Notes: a model not told the origin generated them from the sequence alone. Numbered from the stretch's first letter, positions 50,708 to 60,369 are shown. The stretch is 64,000 bases of DNA from Nocardiopsis sp. N85 (GCF_028882275.1 NZ_JARBUT010000007.1:186001-250000), one strand, 5' to 3'. Numbers and translations: made by a program.

Positions 50708-51961
50708 ATGCCGGCCCTGAACACCCTGAGCACCGACGCCCGTCTGCGTCTGGCCCAGGCCACCACCTGGTTCACCGCCCGGACAGGTGACCACGTCACC
50801 CGGCTCCTGCACCACCCCTGGCGCACCGACCCCTACCCCACCCACCGGCGCATGCGCGCCCAAGGCCCCTTCATCACCAGCAGGCTCGGGTTCCTCACCG
50901 CCACCACCCACGACGCCGTCCAGCACGTCCTGCGCGACCGCACCTTCGGCGTCCGCCCCTTCGACCCCGCCGACGCGCCCCCCGGCCTGGACGTCCTGGA
51001 CCTGTCCTTCCTCACCCGTAACCCGCCCGAGCACACCCGCCTGCGCGCCCTGGCCCGTCCCGCGTTCAGCCCCCGCCACCTCGAACGCTACGCCGTCCAG
51101 ATCGAGGAGATCGCCCACGAACTCCTCGACAAGGCCCTGGCCAAGGGCCGCTTCGACCTCATGACCGACTTCGCCCAGCCCCTGCCCATCATCGTCATCA
51201 CCCGTCTGCTCGGCATCCCCGACGACGACCACGCCGCGTTCGTCGCGCTCGGCGAGACCATCGGCTCCTCCCTGGACGGCCCGCGCTCCGCCCGCCACCT
51301 GCGCCGCATCCACACCGCCGCCGCCCACCTCGACACCATGTTCGACCGCCTCATGGCCCAACGCCGCGCCGACCCGCGCGACGACGTCATCTCCACCCTC
51401 ACCGCCGCCACCGACGAAGGCGGACTCACCCCCGCCGACATGCGCTCCATGTGCCGTCTGCTGCTCATCGCCGGGTTCGAGACCACCGTCAACCTCATCG
51501 GCAACGGCACCGCGGCCCTCCTGCGCCACCGCTCCCAATGGGACCGCCTCATCGCCGACCCCGACCTGGCCGGGAACGCCGTCGAGGAGATCCTGCGCTA
51601 CGACCCGCCGGTGCAGATGACCTCCCGCTGGGCGGGCCACGACACGTCCATACTTGGACACGGAGTGCGGCGAGGCCAGTACGTTCTGTGCCTCATCGCC
51701 TCCGCCGGCCGCGACCCCGACCACTACACCGATCCCGACCGCTTCGACATCACCCGCGCCGACGCATCCGACCATCTCGCCTTCTCCGGCGGCATCCACT
51801 ACTGCCTGGGAGCACCACTGGCCCGACTGGAAGGACGCATCGCCCTGCGCGCGCTGGCCGCCCGCGCCCCGCACCTGCGCCCGGCCGGAACTCCCGCGCA
51901 CCGCCCGACCACCACCCTGCGCGCCCTGCGCTCCTTCCCCGTCACCACGGAAGAGGGGTAA
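50708..51961 (+). CDS. Cytochrome P450
   Basis: A 417-residue soluble P450. The I-helix has LLLIAGFETTVN (residues 251-262; acid Glu258, Thr259), the ExxR pair is EEILRY (Glu294, Arg297), and the heme loop is FSGGIHYCLGAP with thiolate Cys366. ATG start after GAGAGGAAC. No ferredoxin partner adjacent. Could act in secondary metabolism or catabolism; the GH10 gene follows 2 nt later, so they are probably co-transcribed, an odd pair. Confidence 0.93.
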   Translation: MPALNTLSTDARLRLAQATTWFTARTGDHVTRLLHHPWRTDPYPTHRRMRAQGPFITSRLGFLTATTHDAVQHVLRDRTFGVRPFDPADAPPGLDVLDLSFLTRNPPEHTRLRALARPAFSPRHLERYAVQIEEIAHELLDKALAKGRFDLMTDFAQPLPIIVITRLLGIPDDDHAAFVALGETIGSSLDGPRSARHLRRIHTAAAHLDTMFDRLMAQRRADPRDDVISTLTAATDEGGLTPADMRSMCRLLLIAGFETTVNLIGNGTAALLRHRSQWDRLIADPDLAGNAVEEILRYDPPVQMTSRWAGHDTSILGHGVRRGQYVLCLIASAGRDPDHYTDPDRFDITRADASDHLAFSGGIHYCLGAPLARLEGRIALRALAARAPHLRPAGTPAHRPTTTLRALRSFPVTTEEG

Positions 51962-51963
51962 GG

Positions 51964-53097
51964 GTGCCACCACACCACACCACCGCACCCGACAGGGGAG
52001 CACCCGGCAACGGAAAGGGGGTGCTGTTGATCGCCGCCGCCCTGTGCACCGTCATCCTCACGGTCACCGGCATCCTCATCACGGTCCTGCCCGGCCCGCC
52101 CACCCAGGACGGCCACCGTCTGCCCGAACTCGCCCGCGGACACGGCATCGAACTCGGCGTCGCCGTCGCCGTCAACCCCCTGGTCAACGACCGCCGCTAC
52201 CGCAACGTCATCGAGGACCACTACACCTCCGTCACCGCCGAGAACACCATGAAGTGGCAGCACGTCCAACCCGAACGGGGCGAGTACGACTGGAGCGGCC
52301 CCGACACCCTCGTCGACTTCGCCACCGCCCGCGACCTCAACGTGCGCGGCCACACCATGCTCTGGCACAACCAGCAACCCGCCTGGCTCTCCCAGGGCGA
52401 CTGGGACGCCGACACCCTGCGCGAGGTCGTCCACGACCACGTCACCACCGTCATGGACCGCTACGAGGGCCGCGTCACCTCCTGGGACGTCATCAACGAA
52501 CCCCTGGAGGACCACGGCCCGAACATGCGCGAGAACCTCTGGTACGACGTGCTGGGCCCCGACTACATCGCCCAGACCCTCTACAGCGCCCACGCCGCCG
52601 ACCCCGAGGCCCGGCTGTACATCAACGAGTTCGGCATCGAGAGGGCCGGACCCAAGGCCGACGCCCTCCACGCCCTGGTCACCGATCTGGTCGACCGCGG
52701 CGTCCCCCTGCACGGCGTCGGATTCCAGGGCCACTTCGTCCACGGCAACGTCCCCGACGACCTCGCCGACCAGATGCGCCGCTACACCGACCTCGGTCTG
52801 GAGGTCACCATCAGCGAAGTCGACGTGCGCATCCCCGAACCCGTCACCGCAGAGGACCTCGCCGAGCAGCGCCGCGAGTACCACGACATCCTGGTCGCCT
52901 GTCTGGAGGTCGACGGCTGCGTCAACGTCACCGTCTGGGGCGTCACCGACGCCCACTCCTGGATCCCCGAATGGTTCCCCGGCTACACCGCCGCCCTGCC
53001 CTTCGACGACTCCTACCGGCCCAAGCCCGCCCTGGCCGGCATGGTCGAGGCCCTCTCACGTCGCCCCCGGCCCCGCACGGCCGCCACCCGCGCGTGA
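51964..53097 (+). CDS. GH10 endo-1,4-beta-xylanase, membrane-anchored
   Basis: A 377-residue glycoside hydrolase family 10 enzyme. An N-terminal signal-anchor helix (about 19-43; VLLIAAALCTVILTVTGILI) is followed directly by the catalytic barrel. The acid/base is Glu179 in DVINEPLED and the nucleophile Glu285 in ITISEVDVR-like TISEVDVR; TAENTMKW and HTMLWHNQQPAW are family marks. No carbohydrate-binding module. GTG start after AAGAGGGGTAAGG. It cleaves xylan outside the cell; the nearby oligosaccharide importers are far away. Confidence 0.92.
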   Translation: MPPHHTTAPDRGAPGNGKGVLLIAAALCTVILTVTGILITVLPGPPTQDGHRLPELARGHGIELGVAVAVNPLVNDRRYRNVIEDHYTSVTAENTMKWQHVQPERGEYDWSGPDTLVDFATARDLNVRGHTMLWHNQQPAWLSQGDWDADTLREVVHDHVTTVMDRYEGRVTSWDVINEPLEDHGPNMRENLWYDVLGPDYIAQTLYSAHAADPEARLYINEFGIERAGPKADALHALVTDLVDRGVPLHGVGFQGHFVHGNVPDDLADQMRRYTDLGLEVTISEVDVRIPEPVTAEDLAEQRREYHDILVACLEVDGCVNVTVWGVTDAHSWIPEWFPGYTAALPFDDSYRPKPALAGMVEALSRRPRPRTAATRA

Positions 53098-53168
53098 GCA
53101 CCCCGGGGCCGCCCTGATCCGTCACCGATAGGCTCCCGAGGACCGCACACCGCCCGGGAGCCGCCCTC

Positions 53169-54080
53169 GTGACCGTCCACGTCTCCGACGACATCGCCCG
53201 CGCCCTCACCCGCTCCTGCGGACCCGACTGGGTCGCCGACCTGCCCCGCAAGGCCGACGAGCGGTCGCGGGCCTGGAACCTGACCCCGACCGGCGCGCCC
53301 CTGCACGGCGCCGTCTCCCTCGTCGTCCCCGTCACCACCGCCGACGGTCGCCCCGCCGTGCTCAAGATCCAACCCGTGGACGACGAGACCCGCGGCGAAC
53401 CCGACGCCCTGCGTCTCTGGGACGGCCGCGGCGCCGCCCGCCTCCTGGACCACGACCCCGCCACCGGCACCCTGCTCCTGGAGGCCCTGGACCACACCCG
53501 CGACCTGGACTCCACCATCGACGCCCACGGCGTCGACCAGGCGCTGGAGATCATCGCCGGCCTGCTCACCACCCTCAACACCCACCACGGGCCGCCCCAC
53601 ATGCGCCACCTGGGCGCCATGACCCGGAACCTCGTCGCCCGCACCCGCCGTCTCACCGCCACCCCCCTCCCCCACGGCCTGGCCGACGCGCTCACCCGTT
53701 GGGCCGACATCGCCGCCGACATCGCCCCCGACGCCGGCGACCGCCTCCTGCACTGGGACCTGCACTACCAGAACGTCCTGGCCCCCCTGCCCGGCACCGG
53801 ACGCGGCCCCTGGCTGGCCATCGACCCCAAACCGCTGGTCGGCGACCCCGGCTACGAACTCCTGCCCGCGCTGTGGAACCGCTTCCCCCACGGGCCCGAG
53901 ACCGAACGCCTGCTGCGCCGCCGCTTCGACCTGCTCACCGACGCCACCGGCATCGACCGGGACCGGGCCCGCGCCTGGACCCTGGTCCGCGTCCTGGAGA
54001 ACACCGTCTGGCCCCTGGAGGAGGGCGATCCCACCGGCCACGGACAGATGCTCACCCTCGCCCGCGCCCTGGGCGCCTGA
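53169..54080 (+). CDS. Aminoglycoside/streptomycin phosphotransferase-like kinase
   Basis: A 303-residue APH-fold kinase: nucleotide Lys in AVLKIQPVDDE, catalytic loop RLLHWDLHYQNVL, and metal-binding AIDPKPLVGDPGYELLP. This resembles streptomycin 6-kinase / APH(6) enzymes; many genomic members have unknown substrates. GTG start. It could confer aminoglycoside resistance or phosphorylate a hydroxyl metabolite. The weak hairpin at 54082 follows it. Confidence 0.88.
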   Translation: MTVHVSDDIARALTRSCGPDWVADLPRKADERSRAWNLTPTGAPLHGAVSLVVPVTTADGRPAVLKIQPVDDETRGEPDALRLWDGRGAARLLDHDPATGTLLLEALDHTRDLDSTIDAHGVDQALEIIAGLLTTLNTHHGPPHMRHLGAMTRNLVARTRRLTATPLPHGLADALTRWADIAADIAPDAGDRLLHWDLHYQNVLAPLPGTGRGPWLAIDPKPLVGDPGYELLPALWNRFPHGPETERLLRRRFDLLTDATGIDRDRARAWTLVRVLENTVWPLEEGDPTGHGQMLTLARALGA

Positions 54081-54081
54081 C

Positions 54082-54097
54082 CCCGCCACACGGCGGG
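54082..54097. terminator. Weak hairpin after the phosphotransferase gene
   Basis: CCCGCC / GGCGGG, 6-bp stem and 4-nt loop, immediately after the stop at 54080. Confidence 0.4.
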
Positions 54098-54174
54098 CAC
54101 CATCCCGCCGCCCGGCGCTACCGCCCTGCCCGCCGGGGCACGCACAATGGGGTCCCACCTCGACAGGAGACCCC

Positions 54175-55143
54175 GTGAGCACACCACCACCGCCGCCCTT
54201 CGACCCCGAACTGGCCGCCTCCCTGGCCCTGCTGGGCGACCAGATCCCCCCGTCCATCACCCCCGACCTCATCGGCCCCATGCGCGCCGCCCGCGCCGCC
54301 CAGGCCGTCGAGGGCGACTTCACCCACGAGGGCCACTACACCGAACACGCCCTCACCGTGAAGGGCCACGACGGCGCCGACGTCCCCCTCCTCCTCTGGC
54401 GCCCCACCTGGACCGACGCCCCCACCGGGCTGCTGTACTGGATCCACGGCGGCGGGATGATCGTGGGCAACCACCGGGGCTCCGAGATCCCCGAGCTCCT
54501 CGCCACGGCCCACTCCCTGGGCCTGGCCGTGGCCTCCATCGGCTACCGGCTGGCCCCCGAGCACCCCCACCCCACCCCCGTCGAGGACTGCTACAGCGGG
54601 CTGGTCCACCTCACCGATCCCACCGCCCACCCGGCCCTGGACGCCGCCAGGGTGATCGTGGGCGGGGCCAGCGCCGGCGGCGGACTGGCGGCCGCCACCG
54701 CCCTGCTGGCCCGCGACCGGGGCGGCCCCCGCCTGAGCGCCCAACTGCTCGTCTACCCCATGCTCGACGACCGCAACGACACCGTCTCGGCCCACCAGAT
54801 GGCCGGACTGGGCGTCTGGGACCGCACCTCCAACGACACCGGCTGGAGCGCCCTGCTGGGCGAGGCCAGGGGCGGCCCGGACGTCTCCCCCTACGCCGCC
54901 CCGGCCCGCGCCACCGACCTGTCGAACCTGCCCCCGGCGTTCCTGGACGTGGGCTCGACCGAGACCTTCCGCGACGAGATCGTCGACTACGCCACCCGCC
55001 TCTGGCAGACGGGCGGGATCGCCGAACTCCACGTGTGGCCCGGCGCCTTCCACGGGTTCGACAACTTCGCGCCCCACGCCGCCCTCTCCCGCGAGGCCGC
55101 CGCCGCGCGCCTGTCCTGGCTGCGCCGCACCCTGGGCGCCTGA
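54175..55143 (+). CDS. HSL-family alpha/beta-hydrolase (esterase)
   Basis: A 322-residue esterase of the hormone-sensitive-lipase group: oxyanion motif HGGG (in YWIHGGGMIVG), nucleophile GASAGGG (Ser), catalytic Asp in DVGSTETFRDE and His in AFHGFDNFAP. GTG start after ACAGGAGACCCC. Hydrolyses short-chain esters; cytoplasmic. The regulator gene follows 25 nt later. Confidence 0.92.
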   Translation: MSTPPPPPFDPELAASLALLGDQIPPSITPDLIGPMRAARAAQAVEGDFTHEGHYTEHALTVKGHDGADVPLLLWRPTWTDAPTGLLYWIHGGGMIVGNHRGSEIPELLATAHSLGLAVASIGYRLAPEHPHPTPVEDCYSGLVHLTDPTAHPALDAARVIVGGASAGGGLAAATALLARDRGGPRLSAQLLVYPMLDDRNDTVSAHQMAGLGVWDRTSNDTGWSALLGEARGGPDVSPYAAPARATDLSNLPPAFLDVGSTETFRDEIVDYATRLWQTGGIAELHVWPGAFHGFDNFAPHAALSREAAAARLSWLRRTLGA

Positions 55144-55168
55144 CCCCGGTGCCGGGCACACTGGACCC

Positions 55169-56128
55169 ATGAGGGAACTGTTGGGCCGGGTCGGCGCGTT
55201 GGATCCCCAGGCCGAGGCCGCCGTCAAGGTCATCGCCTACTTCGACCGGTTGCACGGAGCCGGCCTGGAACCCCTGGTGCGCGGCGCGACCGTCCTGTCC
55301 GGGCTCCCCGCGGCACTCGTCGACCCCGCCCGCGCCCTGAGCCTGCGCGCCCGCCCCGACGGCCACCTCACCCGCACCGCGCTCCCGGACCCGGACCCGG
55401 CCTGGCCGCACACCGCCATCGGCACCGCCGTGCTGTGGGTGGAGACCACCGACCCGGCGGGACCCGTCCTGGCCATGGTGCTGGAGCGCGCCGCGGCCGC
55501 GATCGGCGACCACCTGGACCGCACCCCGCCGCCCGCGCCTCCCCTGGCCGCGCTCCTCACCGACCCCGACCGCGACGAGACCGAACGGCTGGCCGCCGCC
55601 CGCCGCGCCGGCCTGCCCCCCGCCACCCGGCTGTCCGCCTTGGCGCCCCACCGGGGCCCGGTGCGCCTGATCGCCCCCGGCGAGGACCCCGGCGCCGCCA
55701 GGGCCGGCGTCGGCCCCGCCGCATCCCTGGCCGACCTGCCCGGGTCACTGGCCGACGCCCGCCGCGCCCTGCGCTTCACCGCCACCGGGACCGGCGCCGA
55801 CCCGGGGCCCGTCCTCGTCCGCGCCGAACACGTGGGCGCCCTGCTCCCGCTCGCGGACACCGTCCGCCCCGACACCCCGCCGCCACCGGACGTGGCCGCC
55901 CTGGACCGGCTGGCCCGGGACTCCACCGCCCTGATCGCCCTCGCCGACGCCCTGGCCACAGCCCCCAGCGTGCGCGCGGCCGCCGCCGCCCTGGGCGTGC
56001 ACCACTCCACCGCCCAGCAGGGGCTGGAACGCGCAGAACGCCTCCTGGGCTGGAACGTGCGCACCGTCCCGGGGCGGTTGCGCCTCCAGATCGCCCTACA
56101 GGTGCGCCGCCTGTACCTCCCGGATTGA
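55169..56128 (+). CDS. PucR-type helix-turn-helix regulator
   Basis: A 319-residue protein with a Pro/Ala-rich N-terminal domain and a C-terminal HTH (VRAAAAALGVHHSTAQQGLE, RAERLLGW). This is like the C-terminal HTH of PucR/CdaR-type regulators that have lost the sensory part. The start is an ATG at 55169. Its last 33 nt overlap the convergent AraC gene. Likely target: the preceding esterase (inference). Confidence 0.75.
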   Translation: MRELLGRVGALDPQAEAAVKVIAYFDRLHGAGLEPLVRGATVLSGLPAALVDPARALSLRARPDGHLTRTALPDPDPAWPHTAIGTAVLWVETTDPAGPVLAMVLERAAAAIGDHLDRTPPPAPPLAALLTDPDRDETERLAAARRAGLPPATRLSALAPHRGPVRLIAPGEDPGAARAGVGPAASLADLPGSLADARRALRFTATGTGADPGPVLVRAEHVGALLPLADTVRPDTPPPPDVAALDRLARDSTALIALADALATAPSVRAAAAALGVHHSTAQQGLERAERLLGWNVRTVPGRLRLQIALQVRRLYLPD

Positions 56129-57058
56129 TCCGCCCCTACGGTGGGCGGTGGGGGTGAGGCCCCGCACCCGTTTGAACGCCGCGCTCAACGCGAACGCGTC
56201 GGCGTACCCCACCCGGCGGGCGATCGCGCCCACCGTCTCCTCGGTGTCGCGCAACAGGTCGGCGGCCAGCGTGATGCGCCACTCGGTCAGGTACGTCATC
56301 GGCGGGGTCCCCAGCAGCGCCGTGAAATCACGGGCCAGCGTGGCCCGCGAGACCCCGCACGCCTCCGCCAGGCCCGCCACCGTCCACGCCGCGTCGGGCC
56401 GGTTGTGCATCGCCCGCAGCGCGGCGCCCACCACAGGATCGCCCAAGGCCGTGTACCAGGCGGGCGGGTCGGCCTCGGGCCGGTCGAACCAGGTCCGCAG
56501 CGTCGTCACCAGCGCCAGGTCCAGCAACCGGTCCAGCACCACCTGCTGGCCCGGCACCTGACAGCTCACCTCGTTGACGATCATCTCCGTCAGCGGATCA
56601 TGGCAGGCGTCGGCGGGCACCACCAGCACCTCGGGCAGCGCCGACAGCAGCCGTCTCCCCACCTCTCCGGTGACGTCGTAGCTCCCGCTGAGCAGCAGGT
56701 CGGGGGCGTCCAGGGAGTGCCCGTAGGTGCGCACGCCCAGCACGATGTCCTCGTTCAACCGAGCACCGTCCGGGCCCACACACCCCAGCCCCGACAGGAC
56801 GGTGCCGGTGGTGGCGGCGTCGGCCGGGTTGGCGACGGTGTGCACGGCCGGGCCGCGCAGCACCGCGATGTCCCCGACGGCCAGGGCGATGGGCTCACCG
56901 CGCTCGGGAACGATCCAGGACCGGCCGCGCACCATGGTGATCAGGGACAGCGGCAGGGAGTGGTCGAAGCACAGCGACCAGGGCGGTTCCATGATCGACC
57001 GACTGAACAACGCCCCACGGGCACGGATCCCGTCCAACAGGTCAGCGAGTGCGTCCAT
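56096..57058 (-). CDS. AraC-family transcriptional regulator with cupin sensor
   Basis: A 320-residue regulator: N-terminal cupin domain (SLITMVRGRSWIVPERGEPI, VGDIAVLRGPAVHTV) and C-terminal double HTH (VAGLAEACGVSRATLARDFT, EETVGAIARRVGYADAFALS, AAFKRVRGLTP). ATG at 57058 after GGTGGGGGG. It is divergent from the NmrA-like gene (81 nt) and is its likely regulator. Convergent overlap of 33 nt with the PucR-type gene. Confidence 0.9.
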   Translation of the reverse strand: MDALADLLDGIRARGALFSRSIMEPPWSLCFDHSLPLSLITMVRGRSWIVPERGEPIALAVGDIAVLRGPAVHTVANPADAATTGTVLSGLGCVGPDGARLNEDIVLGVRTYGHSLDAPDLLLSGSYDVTGEVGRRLLSALPEVLVVPADACHDPLTEMIVNEVSCQVPGQQVVLDRLLDLALVTTLRTWFDRPEADPPAWYTALGDPVVGAALRAMHNRPDAAWTVAGLAEACGVSRATLARDFTALLGTPPMTYLTEWRITLAADLLRDTEETVGAIARRVGYADAFALSAAFKRVRGLTPTAHRRGGSIREVQAAHL

Positions 57059-57139
57059 CCCCCCACCGTAGACGATCACACATGCCCATGAGCTTTCCGG
57101 CCATGGATCGTCTCACCCATCGGTGATGGACTTCCTTCC

Positions 57140-57964
57140 ATGACGAACACGGAACCCATCCTGGTCATCGGCGGCACCGGCACCACCGGACGCCGCGTCG
57201 CCCACCTGCTCCGAGAGGCCGGCCACACCGTGCGCGCCGCCTCGCGCACCGCGCCCCACCGCTTCGACTGGACCGACCCCGCCACCTGGAACGCCGCCCT
57301 GGACGGGGTGCGCACCGCCTACGTCGTCCCCAACGACGCCGACCCCCGCACCCCCGACCTCGTCGCCGCCGCCCGCGACCGAGGGCTGGAGCGGCTGGTG
57401 CTGCTCTCGGCCCGCGGCGCCGACGTCCCCGACTACTACTCCGACCGCCCCAACACCGACAACGGCCACCTCCGGGGAGAGAAGGCCCTGGCCGACAGCG
57501 ACCTGGAGTGGACCGTGGTGCGCCCCACCTGGTTCACCCAGAACTTCACCGAGGGCTTCTTCGCGCCCCTGGTGACCGCCGGTGACCTGCGCCTACCCGT
57601 CCACGACGCCGCCTGCCCCTACGTCGACACCGACGACATCGCCGAGGTCGCCGTCGCCGCCCTCACCCGCGACGGGCACCAGGGCCGCACCTACGAGCTG
57701 TCCGGCCCCCGCCCGCTGACCCTGGACGAGGTCGCGGCGGCGTTCACCGCCGCCGGGACGCCCCTGACCCACACCCCCGTCACCGTGGAGGAGTTCGTCG
57801 CCGAGCGGGTCGCCGACGGGATCCCCGAGGAGGTGGCCCTGATCTGGGCCGACGTCCTGGGTCCGCTGGCCCGCGGCCGCGAGTCCCACCTCTCGACCGG
57901 CGTGGAGGAGGTGCTCGGCCGCCCGCCCCGCACCCTGACCGAAACCCTCACTCGGCGAGGGTGA
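57140..57964 (+). CDS. NmrA-like NAD(P)-binding protein
   Basis: A 274-residue atypical SDR. The N-terminal motif is VIGGTGTTGRRVAHLL (residues 9-24), then LSARGAD, and VRPTWFTQNFTEGFF. There is no YxxxK pair at the usual place, as in NmrA/HSCARG-type redox sensors and NAD(P)H:quinone reductases. ATG start. Likely regulated by the divergent AraC protein. Its 3' end overlaps the convergent pentapeptide gene by 17 nt. Confidence 0.88.
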   Translation: MTNTEPILVIGGTGTTGRRVAHLLREAGHTVRAASRTAPHRFDWTDPATWNAALDGVRTAYVVPNDADPRTPDLVAAARDRGLERLVLLSARGADVPDYYSDRPNTDNGHLRGEKALADSDLEWTVVRPTWFTQNFTEGFFAPLVTAGDLRLPVHDAACPYVDTDDIAEVAVAALTRDGHQGRTYELSGPRPLTLDEVAAAFTAAGTPLTHTPVTVEEFVAERVADGIPEEVALIWADVLGPLARGRESHLSTGVEEVLGRPPRTLTETLTRRG

Positions 57965-58649
57965 TCCCCAACGCCCCCAGCAACATCCGCGCCTGCGCGG
58001 GGCCGATCACCGCCCCGCGCAGGTTCTGCGCCTGCGCCAACGTCAACTCCCCCAGATCCGCGCCCCGCAGGTCCGCGCCCGCCAGTTTCGCGCCGGTCAA
58101 CGACGCGCCCCGCAACCGCGCATCCACCCACACCGTCTCGCGCAGATCGGCCGCCGCCAGATCCGCCTCGTCCAGACGCAGACCCTCCAGCACCCGCCCC
58201 CGCAGATCGATCCCCTTGCACCGCGCCAACATCAGGTTGCAATGCGAGAAGGAGTACCCCACCCCCCGCAACGACGTCAGCCCCGCCCCCGTCATCCGAC
58301 ACCCCGAGAACACCGTGTCCGTCAACAACGACCCCTGCCACCGGGTATTGGCCAGATCCACCCGCTCGAACCGCGCCTCGGTGCACTCCGCGCCCCCGAA
58401 CACCGCACCCGCCGCGCCGCCCCCGGTGACCTTCGCCCCCTCCAGCACCGCGCCCTCCAGGCGCGCCCCCTCCAACCGGCAGTCCTCCACGACCGCGTCC
58501 AGCAGATCCACCCCGCGCAGATCCGCCTCGGTCAGATCACACCCCACCAGCACCCGAGGCCCGTCCGCCCCCTGCGCCCACGCCTCCCGCAGATCCGCAC
58601 CCGCCAGATCCGCGCCCTCGAACCGTTCCTGAGAAAGATCAACGCCCAT
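57948..58649 (-). CDS. Pentapeptide-repeat protein
   Basis: A 233-residue protein made of A(D/N)LxX-type repeats throughout (GADLAGADLREA, ADLRGVDLLDAV, ARLEGAVLEGAK, GASLTGAKLAGADLRGADLG). This predicts a right-handed quadrilateral beta-helix. Some members protect DNA gyrase from quinolones (Qnr, MfpA), others are structural. ATG at 58649 chosen over the GTG at 58661. No membrane segment. Confidence 0.92.
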   Translation of the reverse strand: MGVDLSQERFEGADLAGADLREAWAQGADGPRVLVGCDLTEADLRGVDLLDAVVEDCRLEGARLEGAVLEGAKVTGGGAAGAVFGGAECTEARFERVDLANTRWQGSLLTDTVFSGCRMTGAGLTSLRGVGYSFSHCNLMLARCKGIDLRGRVLEGLRLDEADLAAADLRETVWVDARLRGASLTGAKLAGADLRGADLGELTLAQAQNLRGAVIGPAQARMLLGALGITLAE

Positions 58650-58680
58650 GGGCGCGCACACTACCGGGACCCGACGACGT

Positions 58681-60246
58681 TCAATCGCGCAACTTCAACG
58701 CCAGGAACAGATCCACCCGGTGCTCCAGCTCGCTCAGATCCCGACCGGTGAGCTCCTCCACCCGACCGATCCGGTACCGCAACGTGTTCACGTGAACGTG
58801 CATCGCCGCCGCGCACCGCTGCCACGACCCCGAATGCTCCAAGAACCGCTCCAACGTCTCCACCAGCTCCGACCGGTGATCACGGTCGTAGGCGATCAGC
58901 GGCCCCAGCAGTCGCTCCCGGTAAGAGCTCTGCACCTCCTCGGGCACCGACGCCAGCAGCAGCTCGTGCGAATCGATCTCCGCGCCGGCGATCACCCGCC
59001 ACCGGCCGCCCCGCAACTCCGCCAACCGACGGGCGTGCCGGGCCTCCACCGCAGCCCCCCGCAGCTCCGGGACGCCCCGCGCCGCCGATGAGGACCCCAA
59101 CGCCAACCGGTGATCGAGCAGACCGCCCTCCAACACCCGCGCACCGGCCACCAGCGCCGCACGCACCCCCTCGGCCGCCCGGGTCGCCTCACCCGCCGGC
59201 ACCGGCACCAACGCCAACGTGTCGCCGTCGCCGTCACCGGTCACCACCGCGCCCGGCGACCCCGCCACCAGCTCCGCCACCACATGCCGCGTCAGCTCAC
59301 CCGAACGCGGCGTCGGCAGCATCACCGCGCTGATCACCACGTGATCCTCCCCCTCGCCCTCGGGGGTGCCCCGCAGCAACGCCGCCACCTCGTCGAACCG
59401 CTGCGCCGCCAGCAACCGCGCCACCCCCTCCAGGTGACGGGCCTCGGTACTCCACCGTTCCTCCAGCCGGCCCCGCGCGAGCACGGCCACCGACTCCAGT
59501 TCCGCGACCGTCTCGCGCTCCTCCTCGCCCCACAACGCCTCATCACCGGCGCACACCAGCAACCACCGCGACAGCGGGTGCGACCGCGACGTCGCCACCG
59601 CCCGCACCGTCACCACCGTCTCCCCCGCGCCCGCCACCCGGGTCGTGTGCGGCAGCAACGGCCACGACAACGCGCGCGAGGCCAACCACTCCCGCTCCCC
59701 CGCCCCCAGGCCCTCACCGTCGCCGGCCACCAGCCGACCTGTCGACGAGATGACCCAGGCGCGCACCCCGACCTGCGCCGACGCCCGCGCGAACACCTCC
59801 GCGAAATCAGCGCCCGCCGCCACCTCGGCCACCGCCTGCCGCAACCGGTCCCGGTGCCGCGCCAACCCCGCGAACCGGCGCCGGGTGTGCGACCCCAGCA
59901 CCTCCTCGGTCACCGCACCGAACGACGTCTCCGGCGGCACCTCCACCAGCGGCATCCCCCGCCGCCGACACGCCTCCACCAGGTCCTCCGGGACCGCCCC
60001 CAGCGCCGTCCCCGCACCGATCGCCACCGCGCCCGCCGCCACGACCGACGCCACGAACCGATCCGCGGCCTCCGGACCCCCGTGCCACATCATCCCGGTC
60101 AGCACCAGCTCGCCCCCGCGCAGATACCGCGCGGGTTCGAGCAGGTCGGTGGTGTAGGCCCACCGCACCTCACGATCGGCCTGCTCCGCGCCCACCAGGA
60201 AGCGCAGGTGCAGCCGCTCGACCGCGATCAAATCGTCAAGACGCAT
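58681..60246 (-). CDS. PucR-family purine catabolism regulator
   Basis: A 521-residue regulator: N-terminal PucR domain (DREVRWAYTTDLLEPARYLR, GGELVLTGMMW), central GGDEF-like CdaR domain and C-terminal PucR HTH (HSGSWQRCAAAMHVHVNTLR, YRIGRVEELTG). The ATG at 60246 follows AGAGGGA. It diverges from the xanthine dehydrogenase operon, the classical position and target of PucR; the inverted repeats between them are candidate binding sites. Confidence 0.93.
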   Translation of the reverse strand: MRLDDLIAVERLHLRFLVGAEQADREVRWAYTTDLLEPARYLRGGELVLTGMMWHGGPEAADRFVASVVAAGAVAIGAGTALGAVPEDLVEACRRRGMPLVEVPPETSFGAVTEEVLGSHTRRRFAGLARHRDRLRQAVAEVAAGADFAEVFARASAQVGVRAWVISSTGRLVAGDGEGLGAGEREWLASRALSWPLLPHTTRVAGAGETVVTVRAVATSRSHPLSRWLLVCAGDEALWGEEERETVAELESVAVLARGRLEERWSTEARHLEGVARLLAAQRFDEVAALLRGTPEGEGEDHVVISAVMLPTPRSGELTRHVVAELVAGSPGAVVTGDGDGDTLALVPVPAGEATRAAEGVRAALVAGARVLEGGLLDHRLALGSSSAARGVPELRGAAVEARHARRLAELRGGRWRVIAGAEIDSHELLLASVPEEVQSSYRERLLGPLIAYDRDHRSELVETLERFLEHSGSWQRCAAAMHVHVNTLRYRIGRVEELTGRDLSELEHRVDLFLALKLRD

Positions 60247-60313
60247 GAACGTCCCTCTTGAGTCCGTGTGTCGATGATGGTCCCCGAGACGATACGGGAC
60301 TTGCATGGTGGGG

Positions 60314-60336
60314 ACGTACGAACGCTCCCACGTACG
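60314..60336. promoter_or_regulatory. Repeated ACGTACG elements in the pucR-xdh intergenic region
   Basis: Two copies of ACGTACG (60314-60320 and 60330-60336), each containing the palindrome CGTACG, at 16-nt spacing. They may be binding sites for the PucR protein. Confidence 0.5.
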
Positions 60337-60354
60337 CCACTTGTAGGAAACGAC

Positions 60355-60369
60355 CAACGATAACCGTTG
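60355..60369. promoter_or_regulatory. Palindrome in the pucR-xdh intergenic region
   Basis: CAACG-ATAAC-CGTTG, a 5-bp-arm inverted repeat about 100 nt upstream of the xdh operon start. Candidate operator. Confidence 0.5.
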
